DNA from: JACCWP01 sp963785115
Lineage (GTDB): Bacteria; Actinomycetota; Actinomycetes; Propionibacteriales; Nocardioidaceae
Direction: 5' to 3'
DNA length: 64,000 bases
Assembly: GCA_963785115.1 (NCBI GenBank)
Contig: CAWATY010000006.1
Location: 124,001-188,000 of the forward strand
Below, one piece after another: positions 33,765-43,173 of this stretch (position 1 is its first letter; each line of letters begins with the position of its first letter). The translations under genes were made by a program, and so were the position numbers. The notes beneath the pieces were generated by a model. It did not search any database. It saw nothing but the letters and a program-made list of their open reading frames with translations, and was not told the origin of the DNA.

Positions 33765-36728
33765 ATGTCGTCGATCCGACCCTCGCGACTCCCCCGCCGT
33801 GTCCTGGCCGTGCTGGCAGTCGGTGCGGCAGCGGTCGCCCTGGTGGGGCCGGCGAGGGCCGGGACCGTGGCCGACGAGGCGGCGGCAGAGGGCAACGGGT
33901 CAGCGTTCGCCGGGACGCAGGGCGGGCACGAGCGGATGGGCGACTACGACGCCCGCGCGGTGACCACCACCACCGCTCACGGCGAGGCGCTGCTGCGCTC
34001 CGCGTCCGACGCGACCAACCGGCTGACCGACCTCGTCGGTGTGAACGCCATGGTCGACGTCGACCCGCTCACCGGCACTCCCCGCCAGCTGGGGTCGTGG
34101 GAGGGCTACCTGACCGGGCCGAGCAGTGCGTCGGCCCGCACCGTGGTCCTCGACTACGTGCGCGCCCACCTCGGCGCCCTCGGGCTGACGTCTGCCGACC
34201 TGCGGACCTTCCGCCTCGCCAACGACTACGTCGACGTGGAGGGCACGCACCACCTGTCGTGGACGCAGACGGTCCGGGGCGTCCAGGTCTTCGGCAACGG
34301 CCTGCGCGCACACGTCAGCGACGAGGGTCGGCTGATCGCCGTGCAGGGCTCGCCGGTGGGCGACCTGGCCGGACTGGCCGCCGGCATCCCGACCGAGCCG
34401 GCGACGTCGGCCGCCTCCGCGCGCAGCGGCGCCGCCGAGGACGTCGGGGGCTCCGCCGACGAGGACGCAGCCGAGCGCACAGCAGACGGCGTGGTCACCC
34501 GGTGGGCCAACGGCGACCAGGCCACGTTGTCGTGGTTCCTCACACCGCAGGGCCTGCGGCTCGGCTGGTCGACCTACACCGACGCAGGCGACGGGCTCGT
34601 CTACACCCACGTGGTCGACGCCGACAGCGGTGCGGTCCTCTACCGCCGCGACCTCGTCGACAACGACCGGGGCGACGCGAAGGTCTACGACTATTACCCG
34701 GGTGCCGCCAGGGGCGGAAAGCCGCGGGTCGTGAACTTCTACGACAAGGGCTGGCTCGGTGAGCGCCGCGGCTGGCTGCGCGGCGCGTACGTCTCCGCGT
34801 GGGCCGACGTCGACGACAGCAACACCTTCTCCGACAACGAGCTGACTCCGATCCCGGGCACCAACAGCGGGCCCCAGTTCAACCTCCGGCACTTCGACTC
34901 CAACCGGCTGTGCAGCGCGAAGTTCGTCTGCACCTGGGACCCCGACCAGGCGTACTCGTGGCGGGCGAACCGCAAGGCCGACGTGACGAACGCGTTCTTC
35001 CTGGCCAACAAGTTCCACGACTGGTTGGCGCGCGGCGTCATCGGCTTCACGCCGCAGGCGGGCAACTTCGAGGCGGTCGACGGCGACCCGATCCTGCTGC
35101 ACGCGCTGGACGGCGCGAACACCGACAACGGGTTGCCGGACGCCAACCACATCGACAACGCGAACATGTCGACGCCGCCCGACGGCATCGCCCCGACCAT
35201 GCAGATGTACCTGTGGCACTTCCCGCACACGCCGAACACCGTCGAGCCGTGGGTCCCCATGAGCGGGGCCTTCGACGCGAGCATCCTCTACCACGAGTAC
35301 ACCCACGGCCTGTCCAACCGGTTGGTGGTCGACGCCGACGGCAACTCGACGATCAGTGGCATCCAGGCCGGCTCCATGGGCGAGGCGTGGAGCGACTACT
35401 ACGCGATGGACTTCCTGGTCGCCCAGGGGCTGCAGAAGGACAGCACGTCCCGTGACGGCCAGATCCGCGAGGGCAAGTACACCCTGGCCGACAAGTTCAC
35501 CTTCCGCACCGAGGCGATGGACTGCGACCCCGACTCCACGGCCGGCCCGTGCACGGACATCAACGGCGACAAGGGTGGCTACACCTACGGTGACTTCCCG
35601 ACCATCGGTGGTACCCCCGAGGTGCACGCCAGCGGCGAGGTGTGGTCGCAGACGCTGTGGGACATCCGCGAGCGGCTCGGCCGCCGGGTGGCCGACAACC
35701 TGATCACCCGCGGCATGGAGCTGTCCGCCGCCGACCCGTCGATGCTGGACATGCGCAACGCCATCATCACCGCCGACACCGTTGCTTACGACAGCGCGCA
35801 CAGCGCCACGCTGTGGCGGCTGTTCTCGCACCGCGGCATGGGCTGGTATGCCGGCTCGGTCAACGCAGGCGACTCCCAGCCGATCGAGAGCTTCAAGATC
35901 CCGCCGGCACCGGACAAGCCGCGCGGCGCGCTGCAAGGGCTGATCACCGATCCGGTCACCGGCGACCCGGCGGTCGGCGCCAGCGTGACGATCACCGGTC
36001 ACCCGGAGTACACCGACGCGGCGAACGACAACGGCGTCTACCGGATCGACAACGTCCGGGCAGGCAAGTACCAGAAGGTCGCCGTCATCGGTGCCGGCTA
36101 CGAGACGATCGTGAGGGCGGCCAGCGTGCCGAGCGGCGGCACCCGCCGGGTGGACTTCGAGACCCGTCGCGACTGGGCTGCCAGCAGCGGCGGTGCCACC
36201 CTCGACGACTTCAACGGACCCGACTACACGCCGTTCGGCTGTGGACCGGCAAGGGCCATCGACGGAGCCCAGGGGACGGGCTGGGGCAGCACGACAGGCA
36301 ACGACGCCGGCGAGCCGACCAACACGCCGGTGCCGAAGTTCATCGTGGTCGAGCTCCCCGAGACGATTGACATCGCCGCCGGGACCGACCCGGAGGCAGG
36401 CACGGCCTTCCGCGTCGACCCCACCAACGTCTGCGGCGACCCGGGCAGCTCGTCGACCAACGAGTACCGGATCGAGGTCTCCGCCAACGGCACGGCGTGG
36501 ACCGAGGTTGCCGACGACGCCTTCGGCACCGTCGAGGACCCCGACACCCGCGGGCACTACTTCGACGTGGAGTCGTCGCAAGACGTCAGCGGCGTCAACT
36601 TCGTCCGGTTCTGGATGGACAGCCCCCAGGTCCCCGACATCGAGACGAACTGCCCCGACGGGGCGTTCGGCGGGTGCGAGTTCATGGACATGACCGAGAT
36701 CGAGGTATTCGGCACGGCGACCCCCTAA
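33765..36728 (+). CDS. Secreted M36 (fungalysin-type) zinc metallopeptidase
   Basis: A 987-aa exported protease. Sec signal peptide at residues 1-35 (VLAVLAVGAAAVALVGPARA), then an FTP/PepSY-like propeptide region (about 60-290, including WTQTVRGVQVFGNGLRAHV and GLVYTHVVDADSGAVLYRRDLV). The catalytic domain carries HEYTHGLSNRLV near residue 510 and the third zinc ligand Glu in GSMGEAWSDYYAMDF near 540. After it come a carboxypeptidase-regulatory-like beta domain (ALQGLITDPVTGDPAVGASV, about 725-800) and a C-terminal domain (about 830-987) with a discoidin/F5-8C-like pattern. It probably degrades extracellular protein as a nutrient source. ATG 33765 follows an AGGAGA site. A good GC-rich secretion gene, unlinked to its neighbours. 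Confidence 0.92.
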   Translation: MSSIRPSRLPRRVLAVLAVGAAAVALVGPARAGTVADEAAAEGNGSAFAGTQGGHERMGDYDARAVTTTTAHGEALLRSASDATNRLTDLVGVNAMVDVDPLTGTPRQLGSWEGYLTGPSSASARTVVLDYVRAHLGALGLTSADLRTFRLANDYVDVEGTHHLSWTQTVRGVQVFGNGLRAHVSDEGRLIAVQGSPVGDLAGLAAGIPTEPATSAASARSGAAEDVGGSADEDAAERTADGVVTRWANGDQATLSWFLTPQGLRLGWSTYTDAGDGLVYTHVVDADSGAVLYRRDLVDNDRGDAKVYDYYPGAARGGKPRVVNFYDKGWLGERRGWLRGAYVSAWADVDDSNTFSDNELTPIPGTNSGPQFNLRHFDSNRLCSAKFVCTWDPDQAYSWRANRKADVTNAFFLANKFHDWLARGVIGFTPQAGNFEAVDGDPILLHALDGANTDNGLPDANHIDNANMSTPPDGIAPTMQMYLWHFPHTPNTVEPWVPMSGAFDASILYHEYTHGLSNRLVVDADGNSTISGIQAGSMGEAWSDYYAMDFLVAQGLQKDSTSRDGQIREGKYTLADKFTFRTEAMDCDPDSTAGPCTDINGDKGGYTYGDFPTIGGTPEVHASGEVWSQTLWDIRERLGRRVADNLITRGMELSAADPSMLDMRNAIITADTVAYDSAHSATLWRLFSHRGMGWYAGSVNAGDSQPIESFKIPPAPDKPRGALQGLITDPVTGDPAVGASVTITGHPEYTDAANDNGVYRIDNVRAGKYQKVAVIGAGYETIVRAASVPSGGTRRVDFETRRDWAASSGGATLDDFNGPDYTPFGCGPARAIDGAQGTGWGSTTGNDAGEPTNTPVPKFIVVELPETIDIAAGTDPEAGTAFRVDPTNVCGDPGSSSTNEYRIEVSANGTAWTEVADDAFGTVEDPDTRGHYFDVESSQDVSGVNFVRFWMDSPQVPDIETNCPDGAFGGCEFMDMTEIEVFGTATP

Positions 36729-36824
36729 GACCCCTGACACCCGACCGTCGGCGGGCAGCCCGTGTGTAGCATCCCCGGAGCACCGCGGGCGCGCCGCTGA
36801 CCGGGCGAATTGGGAGTCGAAGCC

Positions 36825-39173
36825 GTGATCCTCCGACTGGTCCTGGGGCTCGCCCTGACTGTGGTGGCCGTCGCGGTGGCGGCCCGGCGCGTCTGGTGGC
36901 TGTACCGGCTCGGCCAGTCCGGGCAGCCCGCCCCCGAACGCCTGGTGGGTGTGCGGCAGCGGGCCGGCGAGGCGGTCCGTACGCAGCTCGTCGAGGTGTT
37001 CGGCCAGCGCAAGCTGCTCAAGTGGACCGTGCCCGGGGCCGCTCACTTCGTCGTCTTCTGGGCGTTCCTGATCCTGGCCAGCGTCTACCTCGAGGCATAC
37101 GGCGCGTTGTTCGACGACGACTTCGCGATCCCGCTGATCGGGCGCTGGGCCGTACTCGGATTCCTGCAGGACCTGATCGCGTCCCTGGCACTGATCGGCA
37201 TCGTGACGTTCGCCGTCATCCGGCTACGCAACTCTCCCGCGCGGCTCGACCGGCGGTCGCGGTTCAAGGGCTCGCACCTCGGTGGCGCGTGGTTGATCCT
37301 GTTCATGATCTTCAACGTGATCTGGACGATGTTCCTGTACCGGGGCGCGGCCAGCAACGCTGGCAACTTCCCGTACGACTCCGGCGCCTTCGTGTCCGAG
37401 GGTGCGGCGCGAGTCCTCGAACCCCTCGGGCACGACGCGAACGAGGTGCTGGAGTCGGTCGGGCTGCTGGCCCACCTGGGCGTGATGCTCACCTTCCTGG
37501 TGATCGTCGTCTACTCCAAGCACCTGCACATCTTCGTTGCCCCGTTGAACGTTCTGTTCTCGCGGCGCCCCAAGGCGCTCGGCGCGATGACGCCGATGAT
37601 GAGCAACGGCAAGCCGCTCGACTTCGAGGAGGCAGACCCGGACACCGACGTCTTCGGCCGCGGCAAGATCGAGGACTTCACCTGGAAGGGGATGCTCGAC
37701 TTCGCCACCTGCACCGAGTGCGGACGGTGCCAGTCGCAGTGCCCGGCGTGGAACACCGAGAAGCCGCTCTCACCCAAGATGCTCATCCTCGACCTGCGCG
37801 ACCACGCGTTCGCGAAGGCGCCGTACCTGCAGGCGGCAGAGGACGCGCGCGAGTCGCTGCCCGACGCCGTCAAGGCCGAGGCGGAGCGTCCCCTGGTCGC
37901 CCCGCTCGACCAGGGCGGCGTCATCGACCCCGACGTGCTCTGGTCGTGCACCAGCTGCGGTGCCTGCGTCGAGCAGTGCCCTGTCGACATCGAGCACGTC
38001 GACCACATCATGGACATGCGCCGCTACCAGGTGCTGGTCGAGTCGAACTTCCCGGCCGAGCTCAACCAGCTGTTCAAAGGCCTGGAGAACAAGGGCAATC
38101 CCTGGAACATGGCCCAGTCGGCCCGGATGGACTGGGCCAAGGACCTGCCGTTCGAGCCCAAGGTCGTCGGCACCGACGTCGAGGACCTGTCCGAGGTCGA
38201 GTGGCTGTTCTGGGTCGGCTGCGCCGGCGCGTACGAGGACCGGGCGAAGAAGACCACGCGTGCGGTCGCCGAGCTGTTGCACACCGCTGGCGTCGACTTC
38301 GCCGTGCTCGGTGATGGCGAGACGTGCACCGGCGACCCGGCGCGTCGCGCGGGCAACGAGTTCGTCTTCCAGATGCTCGCGATGCAGAACGCCGAGGTCC
38401 TCACCGAGGCCAAGGCCACCAAGGTGGTCGCGACCTGCGCGCACTGCTTCAACACGCTGAAGAACGAGTACGAGCAGGTCGGTGTCTCGCTCGAGGTGGT
38501 GCACCACACCCAGCTGCTGAACAGGCTGGTCCGCGACGGGCGGCTCACCCCCGTGGCCGACACCGGCGGATCCGTTGCCGGCAAGACGATCACGTACCAC
38601 GACCCGTGCTTCCTCGGTCGGCACAACGAGGTGTACGCGCCGCCGCGCGAGCTGCTCGAGGTGCTACCCGGTGCGACGTTCACCGAGATGCCGCGGAACT
38701 CGGAACGGTCGTTCTGCTGTGGCGCCGGCGGTGCCCGGATGTGGATGGAGGAGAAGATCGGCACCCGGGTCAACTCCGCCCGCACGGCCGAGGCGGTCGC
38801 GACCGGCGCCGACCAGATCGCCGTCGGCTGCCCCTTCTGCCGGGTGATGCTCTCGGACGGGCTGACCGCACAGCAGGCGGCCGGCGAGGCCCGCAACGAG
38901 GTCGAGGTGCTCGACGTCGCCCAGCTGTTGCTTGCGGCGGTGCAGCGGGGCGACGACGCAGACGCCACCGCGGCCGAGCCGACCGCTGTCGAGGCCGGCG
39001 ACCCCGACAGCGTGACCGCCACCCCCGAGGTCGGTGCGGGCGCGGGGGCGACCACCTTCGAGGCAGGAGAGGCGGTCGACAGTCCGGCCGGTGGCGGTGC
39101 AGACGGTGGCGATGTCGACGACGTCGAGCCCGGCGACCCGTCGACCGACGACGCATACCGGCCGGAGGCGTGA
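36825..39173 (+). CDS. Membrane Fe-S oxidoreductase, EtfD-like (heterodisulfide-reductase-related)
   Basis: A 782-aa protein with about five to six N-terminal membrane spans (residues 1-235), resembling a NarI/HdrE-type quinone-reacting module. Two [4Fe-4S] ferredoxin motifs follow, CTECGRCQSQCP near 298 and CTSCGACVEQCP near 380. Two CCG-type domains come next, with GCAGAY, CAHCFNTLKNEY, DPCFLGRHN and SFCCGAGGARMW. This is the arrangement of mycobacterial EtfD, which passes electrons from ETF (beta-oxidation) to menaquinone; by that parallel I infer the same role. EtfA/B are not in the window. The last ~90 residues are acidic and Ala/Gly-rich, probably disordered. GTG 36825 has GGGAG at correct spacing; TTG 36810 would overlap that site. 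Confidence 0.87.
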   Translation: MILRLVLGLALTVVAVAVAARRVWWLYRLGQSGQPAPERLVGVRQRAGEAVRTQLVEVFGQRKLLKWTVPGAAHFVVFWAFLILASVYLEAYGALFDDDFAIPLIGRWAVLGFLQDLIASLALIGIVTFAVIRLRNSPARLDRRSRFKGSHLGGAWLILFMIFNVIWTMFLYRGAASNAGNFPYDSGAFVSEGAARVLEPLGHDANEVLESVGLLAHLGVMLTFLVIVVYSKHLHIFVAPLNVLFSRRPKALGAMTPMMSNGKPLDFEEADPDTDVFGRGKIEDFTWKGMLDFATCTECGRCQSQCPAWNTEKPLSPKMLILDLRDHAFAKAPYLQAAEDARESLPDAVKAEAERPLVAPLDQGGVIDPDVLWSCTSCGACVEQCPVDIEHVDHIMDMRRYQVLVESNFPAELNQLFKGLENKGNPWNMAQSARMDWAKDLPFEPKVVGTDVEDLSEVEWLFWVGCAGAYEDRAKKTTRAVAELLHTAGVDFAVLGDGETCTGDPARRAGNEFVFQMLAMQNAEVLTEAKATKVVATCAHCFNTLKNEYEQVGVSLEVVHHTQLLNRLVRDGRLTPVADTGGSVAGKTITYHDPCFLGRHNEVYAPPRELLEVLPGATFTEMPRNSERSFCCGAGGARMWMEEKIGTRVNSARTAEAVATGADQIAVGCPFCRVMLSDGLTAQQAAGEARNEVEVLDVAQLLLAAVQRGDDADATAAEPTAVEAGDPDSVTATPEVGAGAGATTFEAGEAVDSPAGGGADGGDVDDVEPGDPSTDDAYRPEA

Positions 39174-39230
39174 CCACCGCGGATCCACCGCACCGCGAGG
39201 TGCCACGAGTGGCGCCATCAGGTGCCGCGA

Positions 39231-40430
39231 TCACCCAATCGGCGGCATCTCGGTGAGCGCGCGGCTCTCCGGCTCGGTTCGCCGGGCCGGCAGCCAGCGC
39301 GGCACCAGCAGTGCGACGACGGCGACGGGGAGGGTCAGTGCCGCCATCGTGCTGGCGACCGACCACCAGGTCGCGCCCAGCGCGAACAACGCGAACGCGA
39401 CGAGCGCCACCACCTCGCTGAGCAGCCCGTAGACCGAGGTCACCGTGGCGCGCGCCCGGCCCTCGATCGCGTCCTGCAGTCGCGCCTCGCTGACGATCGT
39501 GGCGTTGTGAGCGAGCCCGTAGCCCACACCCAGCAGGACGAAGCCGACCACCTGGCTCAGCAGCGACCCCGCCACCAGCCCGACGGCCGCTGCGGCCACG
39601 ATCGCTGCGATGGCACGCGACCCCAGCCGCGCGGTCCGGCCGGCCAGCGCGGTCCCGATCATCTGACCCAGCACGGTGATGCCGATCAACAACGGCACCG
39701 CGGTCGCGGTCGCGCCCTGCTCGCGCGCCAGCAGCGGGAAGAACTCGTCGTACGCCGTGGTGCCCAGCAGCAGCGCGCACAGCAGCACGCCGTGCCGCAC
39801 CACCGGACGCCGGTGCACCTCGCCCACTCCGGTCCGCAGCATCCCGAGGTAGCGCGTGGCGAAGCTGGTCCGCCTGCCCGCGCCCTCCTCGGCCAGCACC
39901 TCGTCCGCTGTCGTGGCGCGCGGCGCCGCGGGCAGCGCGAGCGCGAGCACTCCCTGCAGCAGTGCGACGGCGACGCTCACTGCCCCGACCAGGTGGTAGC
40001 CGCCGATCGCGTACAGCGGCGCGGCGACCACGGTGGCGACCAGGTTGCAGCCCATCGCCACGGAGTGCGCCGCTCCCATCAGGCCCGCGTACGCATCCGT
40101 CGCCTCGACCGCGGCGAGCTCGTCGTACAGCAGCGCCTCGAACGTGCCGGACATCAGCGCGCTGCTGACGCCCCACAGCACGAAGCCCGCTGCGAAGCCG
40201 ACGTACGAGGGCGCGTACGTCCAGGCGGCGAAGCAGCACGCGTACAGCACGGCGCTGAGCACCAGCAGGGCCCGTCGCGACACCGTGTCGGCCCAGGCAC
40301 CCGACGGCACCTCCAGCACGAACGAGGTCACCGACCAGATGACGAACAGCGACGAGATCTGCCCGACCGACATCCCGTGGTCGGCGAACAGCAGCGCGTA
40401 CAGCGCGTACATCGGGATGAGGTCGCGCAA
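39231..40430 (-). CDS. MFS transporter
   Basis: A 399-aa (minimum) major facilitator with about twelve hydrophobic segments. The cytosolic loop 2-3 motif is GAWADTVSRRALL. A mid-protein soluble loop (about 170-210) includes EVLAEEGAGRRTSFATRYL. It may export drugs or metabolites; substrate unknown. The start is unclear. TTG 40430 is the first acceptable codon, yet the frame upstream (SLAVRALGYFAL) is obviously protein-like and is cut by a TGA 57 bp further up, with no ATG or GTG between. A small indel or a non-standard start is therefore possible. It lies downstream of psuG-psuK in the same direction, so nucleoside transport is conceivable but unsupported. Confidence 0.8.
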   Translation of the reverse strand: MRDLIPMYALYALLFADHGMSVGQISSLFVIWSVTSFVLEVPSGAWADTVSRRALLVLSAVLYACCFAAWTYAPSYVGFAAGFVLWGVSSALMSGTFEALLYDELAAVEATDAYAGLMGAAHSVAMGCNLVATVVAAPLYAIGGYHLVGAVSVAVALLQGVLALALPAAPRATTADEVLAEEGAGRRTSFATRYLGMLRTGVGEVHRRPVVRHGVLLCALLLGTTAYDEFFPLLAREQGATATAVPLLIGITVLGQMIGTALAGRTARLGSRAIAAIVAAAAVGLVAGSLLSQVVGFVLLGVGYGLAHNATIVSEARLQDAIEGRARATVTSVYGLLSEVVALVAFALFALGATWWSVASTMAALTLPVAVVALLVPRWLPARRTEPESRALTEMPPIG

Positions 40431-40556
40431 CGCGAAATAGCCCAGCGCGCGAACGGCCAGGCTGCGCGGGACGGTGCCAGGTCAGGTGAACGACGAGGGG
40501 TACGTCACGCGGGCACCGTGGCAAGCCACCGCCGCGCCTGTCAATGGATAAACCGG

Positions 40557-41447
40557 TCAGCCGTCCCCGTGCGGGCGTCCGCCGAGCCGGGCCGCGGCCG
40601 CCGCCGCGAGCCGGCATCCCGCAGCGAGCTGGTCCGCGACCGACGCGTCCTGCGCCCGGGCCGCCAGCAGGCCGGCGCAGAAGGCGTCACCCGCGCCGGT
40701 GGTGTCCACCACGGCGACCTCGGGTGCCGCTGCCCACAACGGATCCGAGCCCCTCGCCTGCCACAGCACGCCATCTCGACCGCAGGTGACGACCACCTCG
40801 GGGACATGCTCCAGCAGCGCCGTCGCGGCGCGCTCCGGATCCGGCTCGCCGGTGAGCACCGCTGCCTCGTCGACGTTGGGCGTCAGCAGCGAGACGCCAC
40901 GCAGCCAGCCTGTGAAGCCGTCCGCCGCGCGCAGAAAGGCCGACGAGCTGGGATCGACGCTCACCGCGACACCGCGGGTCCCGGCCTGCAGGACCAGGTC
41001 GAGCGCGACCTCCCGCACGTCGGGGTCGAAGAACGAGTAGCCGGTGAGGTGCAGGTGGCCGACGCCGTCCCACGTCTCGTCGGGCACGTCCGCGGACCGC
41101 AGTCCGGCGTTGGCGCCGCGGTCGACGTACATCGTGCGCTCGCCCGCCGGGTCGACCAGCAGCACGATCGCGGCGGTGCTGCGAGCGTCGTCGCCCACCA
41201 GCCGGGCGTCGACCCCGTGCGCTGTGAGGGCCGAGGTGTGTCGCGACACGTCGTCCGCTCCGACCCTGCCGACGAACCGCACCCGGGCGCCGGCACGGCC
41301 GAGCCACGCGGCGACGTTGGCCGCCGATCCGCCGGGCTGCCGCTCGATCCGCGCCGCGGTGTCACTGGCCACCGTGGTCGCTCCGAGCGGCCGGACCAGG
41401 GCGTCGTCGACCACGTCGCCGACGACCAGCACCCCGCGGCCGGTCAC
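40557..41447 (-). CDS. psuK: PfkB-family sugar kinase, probable pseudouridine kinase
   Basis: A 296-aa ribokinase-fold protein. The N-terminal PfkB signature GGSAANVAAWLGRAGARVRFVGRVG is near residue 35. The C-terminal DTTGAGDAFCAGLLAA near 247 holds the catalytic Asp and anion hole. Its GTG start overlaps the stop of psuG by 4 bp, so phosphorylation of pseudouridine to pseudouridine-5'-phosphate is the likely role, feeding the adjacent glycosidase. On sequence alone it could be another PfkB sugar kinase; the coupling to psuG is the deciding evidence. Confidence 0.85.
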   Translation of the reverse strand: MTGRGVLVVGDVVDDALVRPLGATTVASDTAARIERQPGGSAANVAAWLGRAGARVRFVGRVGADDVSRHTSALTAHGVDARLVGDDARSTAAIVLLVDPAGERTMYVDRGANAGLRSADVPDETWDGVGHLHLTGYSFFDPDVREVALDLVLQAGTRGVAVSVDPSSSAFLRAADGFTGWLRGVSLLTPNVDEAAVLTGEPDPERAATALLEHVPEVVVTCGRDGVLWQARGSDPLWAAAPEVAVVDTTGAGDAFCAGLLAARAQDASVADQLAAGCRLAAAAAARLGGRPHGDG

Positions 41448-42349
41448 GGGCGCAGGCTGGCCCAGGCCGTGGCGATCCGGCCCGCCACGTCGACGTTGCC
41501 CGCCGCGATGCGCAGGTTGACCTCCAGGCTGCGACCCCCGGTCTGCTCGACCATCTCGGCCAGCAGGAACGGGCTCACCTCCTTGCCGCGCAGGCCACGC
41601 TGGTCTGCCGCGTCGAGGGCGCGGCGGAGCGCGTCGTCGTGCAGGTCGGGGTCGAGCTGCTCCTCGAGCGGCAACGGGTTCGCGACCACGACCGCCGAGT
41701 CGAGGCCCAGCTCGTCGCGAGCTGCCATGACCCGGGCGACGGCCACCTCGTCGGCTACCTGCCAGTCCAGCGGGTGCCCGGAGTCGCTGACCCAGAACCC
41801 CGGGAAGCAGTCGGTGCCGAGGCCCAGCACGGTGATGCCCAGCGTCTCCATCCGCTCCAGCGTGGCGCCGACGTCGAGGATGGACTTGACGCCCGCTGAG
41901 ACCACGACGATCGGCGTACGCGCCAGCGTCGGCAGGTCGGCCGACTCGTCGAACGTCTGGGCCGCGTGCCGGTGTACCCCGCCGAGCCCGCCGGTGGCGA
42001 AGACCCGGATGCCCGCCCGGTCGGCGAGGTACGCGGTCGCGGCCACCGTGGTGGCCCCGCTCCGACCCCGCGCCGCGGCGACCGGCAGGTCACGCACGCT
42101 GACCTTGACCACGTCGTCGTCGCCGGCGACGCGGGACAGCTGGTCGTCGCTCAGTCCGACGCGTACCTCGCCGTCCAGCACCGCCACCGTCGCCGGCACC
42201 ACGCCCGCCTGCCGCAGCTGGCCCTCGAACGACCGGGCCGCATCGAGGTTGCCCGGTCGCGGCAGGCCGTGGCTGATGATCGTCGACTCCAGCGCGACCA
42301 CGGGTCGGCCGTCTGCCAGGGCGTCCGCGACCTCCTCCGCCACCCGCAC
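41444..42349 (-). CDS. psuG: Pseudouridine-5'-phosphate glycosidase
   Basis: Cleaves the C-C glycosidic bond of pseudouridine-5'-phosphate to uracil plus ribose-5-phosphate (physiological direction). The 301-aa protein has the hallmark VVALESTIISHGLPRPGN near residue 17 and the AVLDGEVRVGLS block. It also has KVSVRDLPVAAARGRSGATTVAAT with the substrate lysine/arginine region, FATGGLGGVHR, VVVSAGVKSILDVGATLE and the C-terminal GKEVSPFLLAEM. GTG 42349 is preceded by a TAGGCT box 6 nt upstream. With psuK it forms a compact pathway for salvaging modified RNA nucleoside. Confidence 0.95.
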   Translation of the reverse strand: MRVAEEVADALADGRPVVALESTIISHGLPRPGNLDAARSFEGQLRQAGVVPATVAVLDGEVRVGLSDDQLSRVAGDDDVVKVSVRDLPVAAARGRSGATTVAATAYLADRAGIRVFATGGLGGVHRHAAQTFDESADLPTLARTPIVVVSAGVKSILDVGATLERMETLGITVLGLGTDCFPGFWVSDSGHPLDWQVADEVAVARVMAARDELGLDSAVVVANPLPLEEQLDPDLHDDALRRALDAADQRGLRGKEVSPFLLAEMVEQTGGRSLEVNLRIAAGNVDVAGRIATAWASLRP

Positions 42350-42355
42350 GCCGGG

Positions 42356-42361
42356 AGCCTA
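42356..42361 (-). promoter_or_regulatory. -10 box (TAGGCT) of a leaderless promoter before psuG
   Basis: Minus-strand TAGGCT ends 6 nt before GTG 42349. No Shine-Dalgarno is visible, so psuG-psuK mRNA is probably leaderless. Confidence 0.47.
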
Positions 42362-42416
42362 CGCACCCGGATGGCTCGGTCAGGCGTCGCGGTGGACGTC
42401 AGACCGGGCGTCGTGA

Positions 42417-42510
42417 TGACGCCGTCAAGACGACAAGTGACGCCACATGTTGTCAGAACTGACGCCATGGAGGGTTGACGTGACGTCATGAGGCTGTCAA
42501 AGTGGCGTCA
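42417..42510. promoter_or_regulatory. Array of TGACG/TGTCA half-sites overlapping the RHH-operon promoter
   Basis: Within 94 bp there are: TGACGCCGTCA (42417-42427, palindrome), TGACGCCAC (42438-42446), TGTCA-N4-TGACG (42451-42464), TGACG next to the perfect palindrome TGACGTCA (42476-42488), TGTCA (42495-42499) and TGGCGTCA (42503-42510). The last overlaps the start ATG. TTGACG at 42475-42480 and CAAAGT at 42498-42503 (17-bp spacer) could be the -35 and -10 boxes, with the ATG 6 nt after the -10. Occupancy would block the promoter. Confidence 0.7.
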
Positions 42511-43073
42511 TGGACCTCACCCCCTACGTCGACCGGCTCCGCTCGGACCTCACGTCGGCCGCCGAGGCAGCCGGCCCCGAGGCCCGCGCGGTGGCGGAAC
42601 GGCTCACCCTCGCGCTGGACTCTTCGGTGCGGATGACGGTGCTCGAAGCGCTGTCCGACGCGGCGGCGGAGGTGACTCAGCAGCTGCCCGGCGCCGCGGT
42701 CGATGTGCGGCTCAAGGGTCGCGACCCCCAGTTCGCGGTCACCTTCACCGAGCCGGAGGCCGACGAGACCCAGCAGATCCCGGTCGACGAGCCCTCCGAC
42801 GAGGCCGCCGACGAGGACGACACCCTCGTCCGCATCACCGTCCGGCTGCCCGAGAAGGTCAAGGTCCGGGCCGAGGAGGTCGCCAACCGCACCGGACAGT
42901 CGCTGAACGCCTGGATCGTGCAGGCGCTGCGGCTGGCTACCCGGGAGCGGGCGGTCAACGTCGACATCGACCTGGGGTCGTTCCCGTTCGGTCCGCCGAG
43001 TCCCCCGGCCCCGCCCTCACCGCCAGGCTTCGGCCCGCGCCGGCCGCGCCGGGTGCAGGGGTGGGTCCGATGA
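42510..43073 (+). CDS. Ribbon-helix-helix (HicB/Arc-like) DNA-binding protein, probable autoregulator
   Basis: A 187-aa protein. The first ~85 residues form a helical domain (RLRSDLTSAAEAAGPEARAV) of unknown role, followed by an acidic linker. Residues about 110-145 (LVRITVRLPEKVKVRAEEVANR, then SLNAWIVQALRLATRE) form a ribbon-helix-helix domain like that of HicB-type antitoxins. The tail is a Pro/Gly/Phe-rich segment ending RPRRVQGW. No toxin partner of HicA size is adjacent. ATG 42510 fits both the protein and the promoter layout. It heads an operon with a DUF4097 protein, and the dense TGACG sites covering its promoter suggest it binds there. Confidence 0.8.
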   Translation: MDLTPYVDRLRSDLTSAAEAAGPEARAVAERLTLALDSSVRMTVLEALSDAAAEVTQQLPGAAVDVRLKGRDPQFAVTFTEPEADETQQIPVDEPSDEAADEDDTLVRITVRLPEKVKVRAEEVANRTGQSLNAWIVQALRLATRERAVNVDIDLGSFPFGPPSPPAPPSPPGFGPRRPRRVQGWVR

Positions 43074-43173
43074 CGGACTCGAAAGCCGGCTTCACGGCCC
43101 CCGACATCAGCACCGACACCAGCGCCGAGACCACGTGGATGTCCGCTCAGTCCCCCCAGCAGGAAGGCCCCAC

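Noticed and set aside
33900..37046. Long minus-strand frame of 1048 aa opposite the metalloprotease and EtfD-like genes
   Set aside because: Shadow frame caused by GC-rich codon bias; the plus-strand genes have clear domains.
42510..43073. HicA/HicB toxin-antitoxin pair
   Set aside because: Only the RHH (HicB-like) part is present; no HicA-size dsRNA-binding toxin lies beside it.
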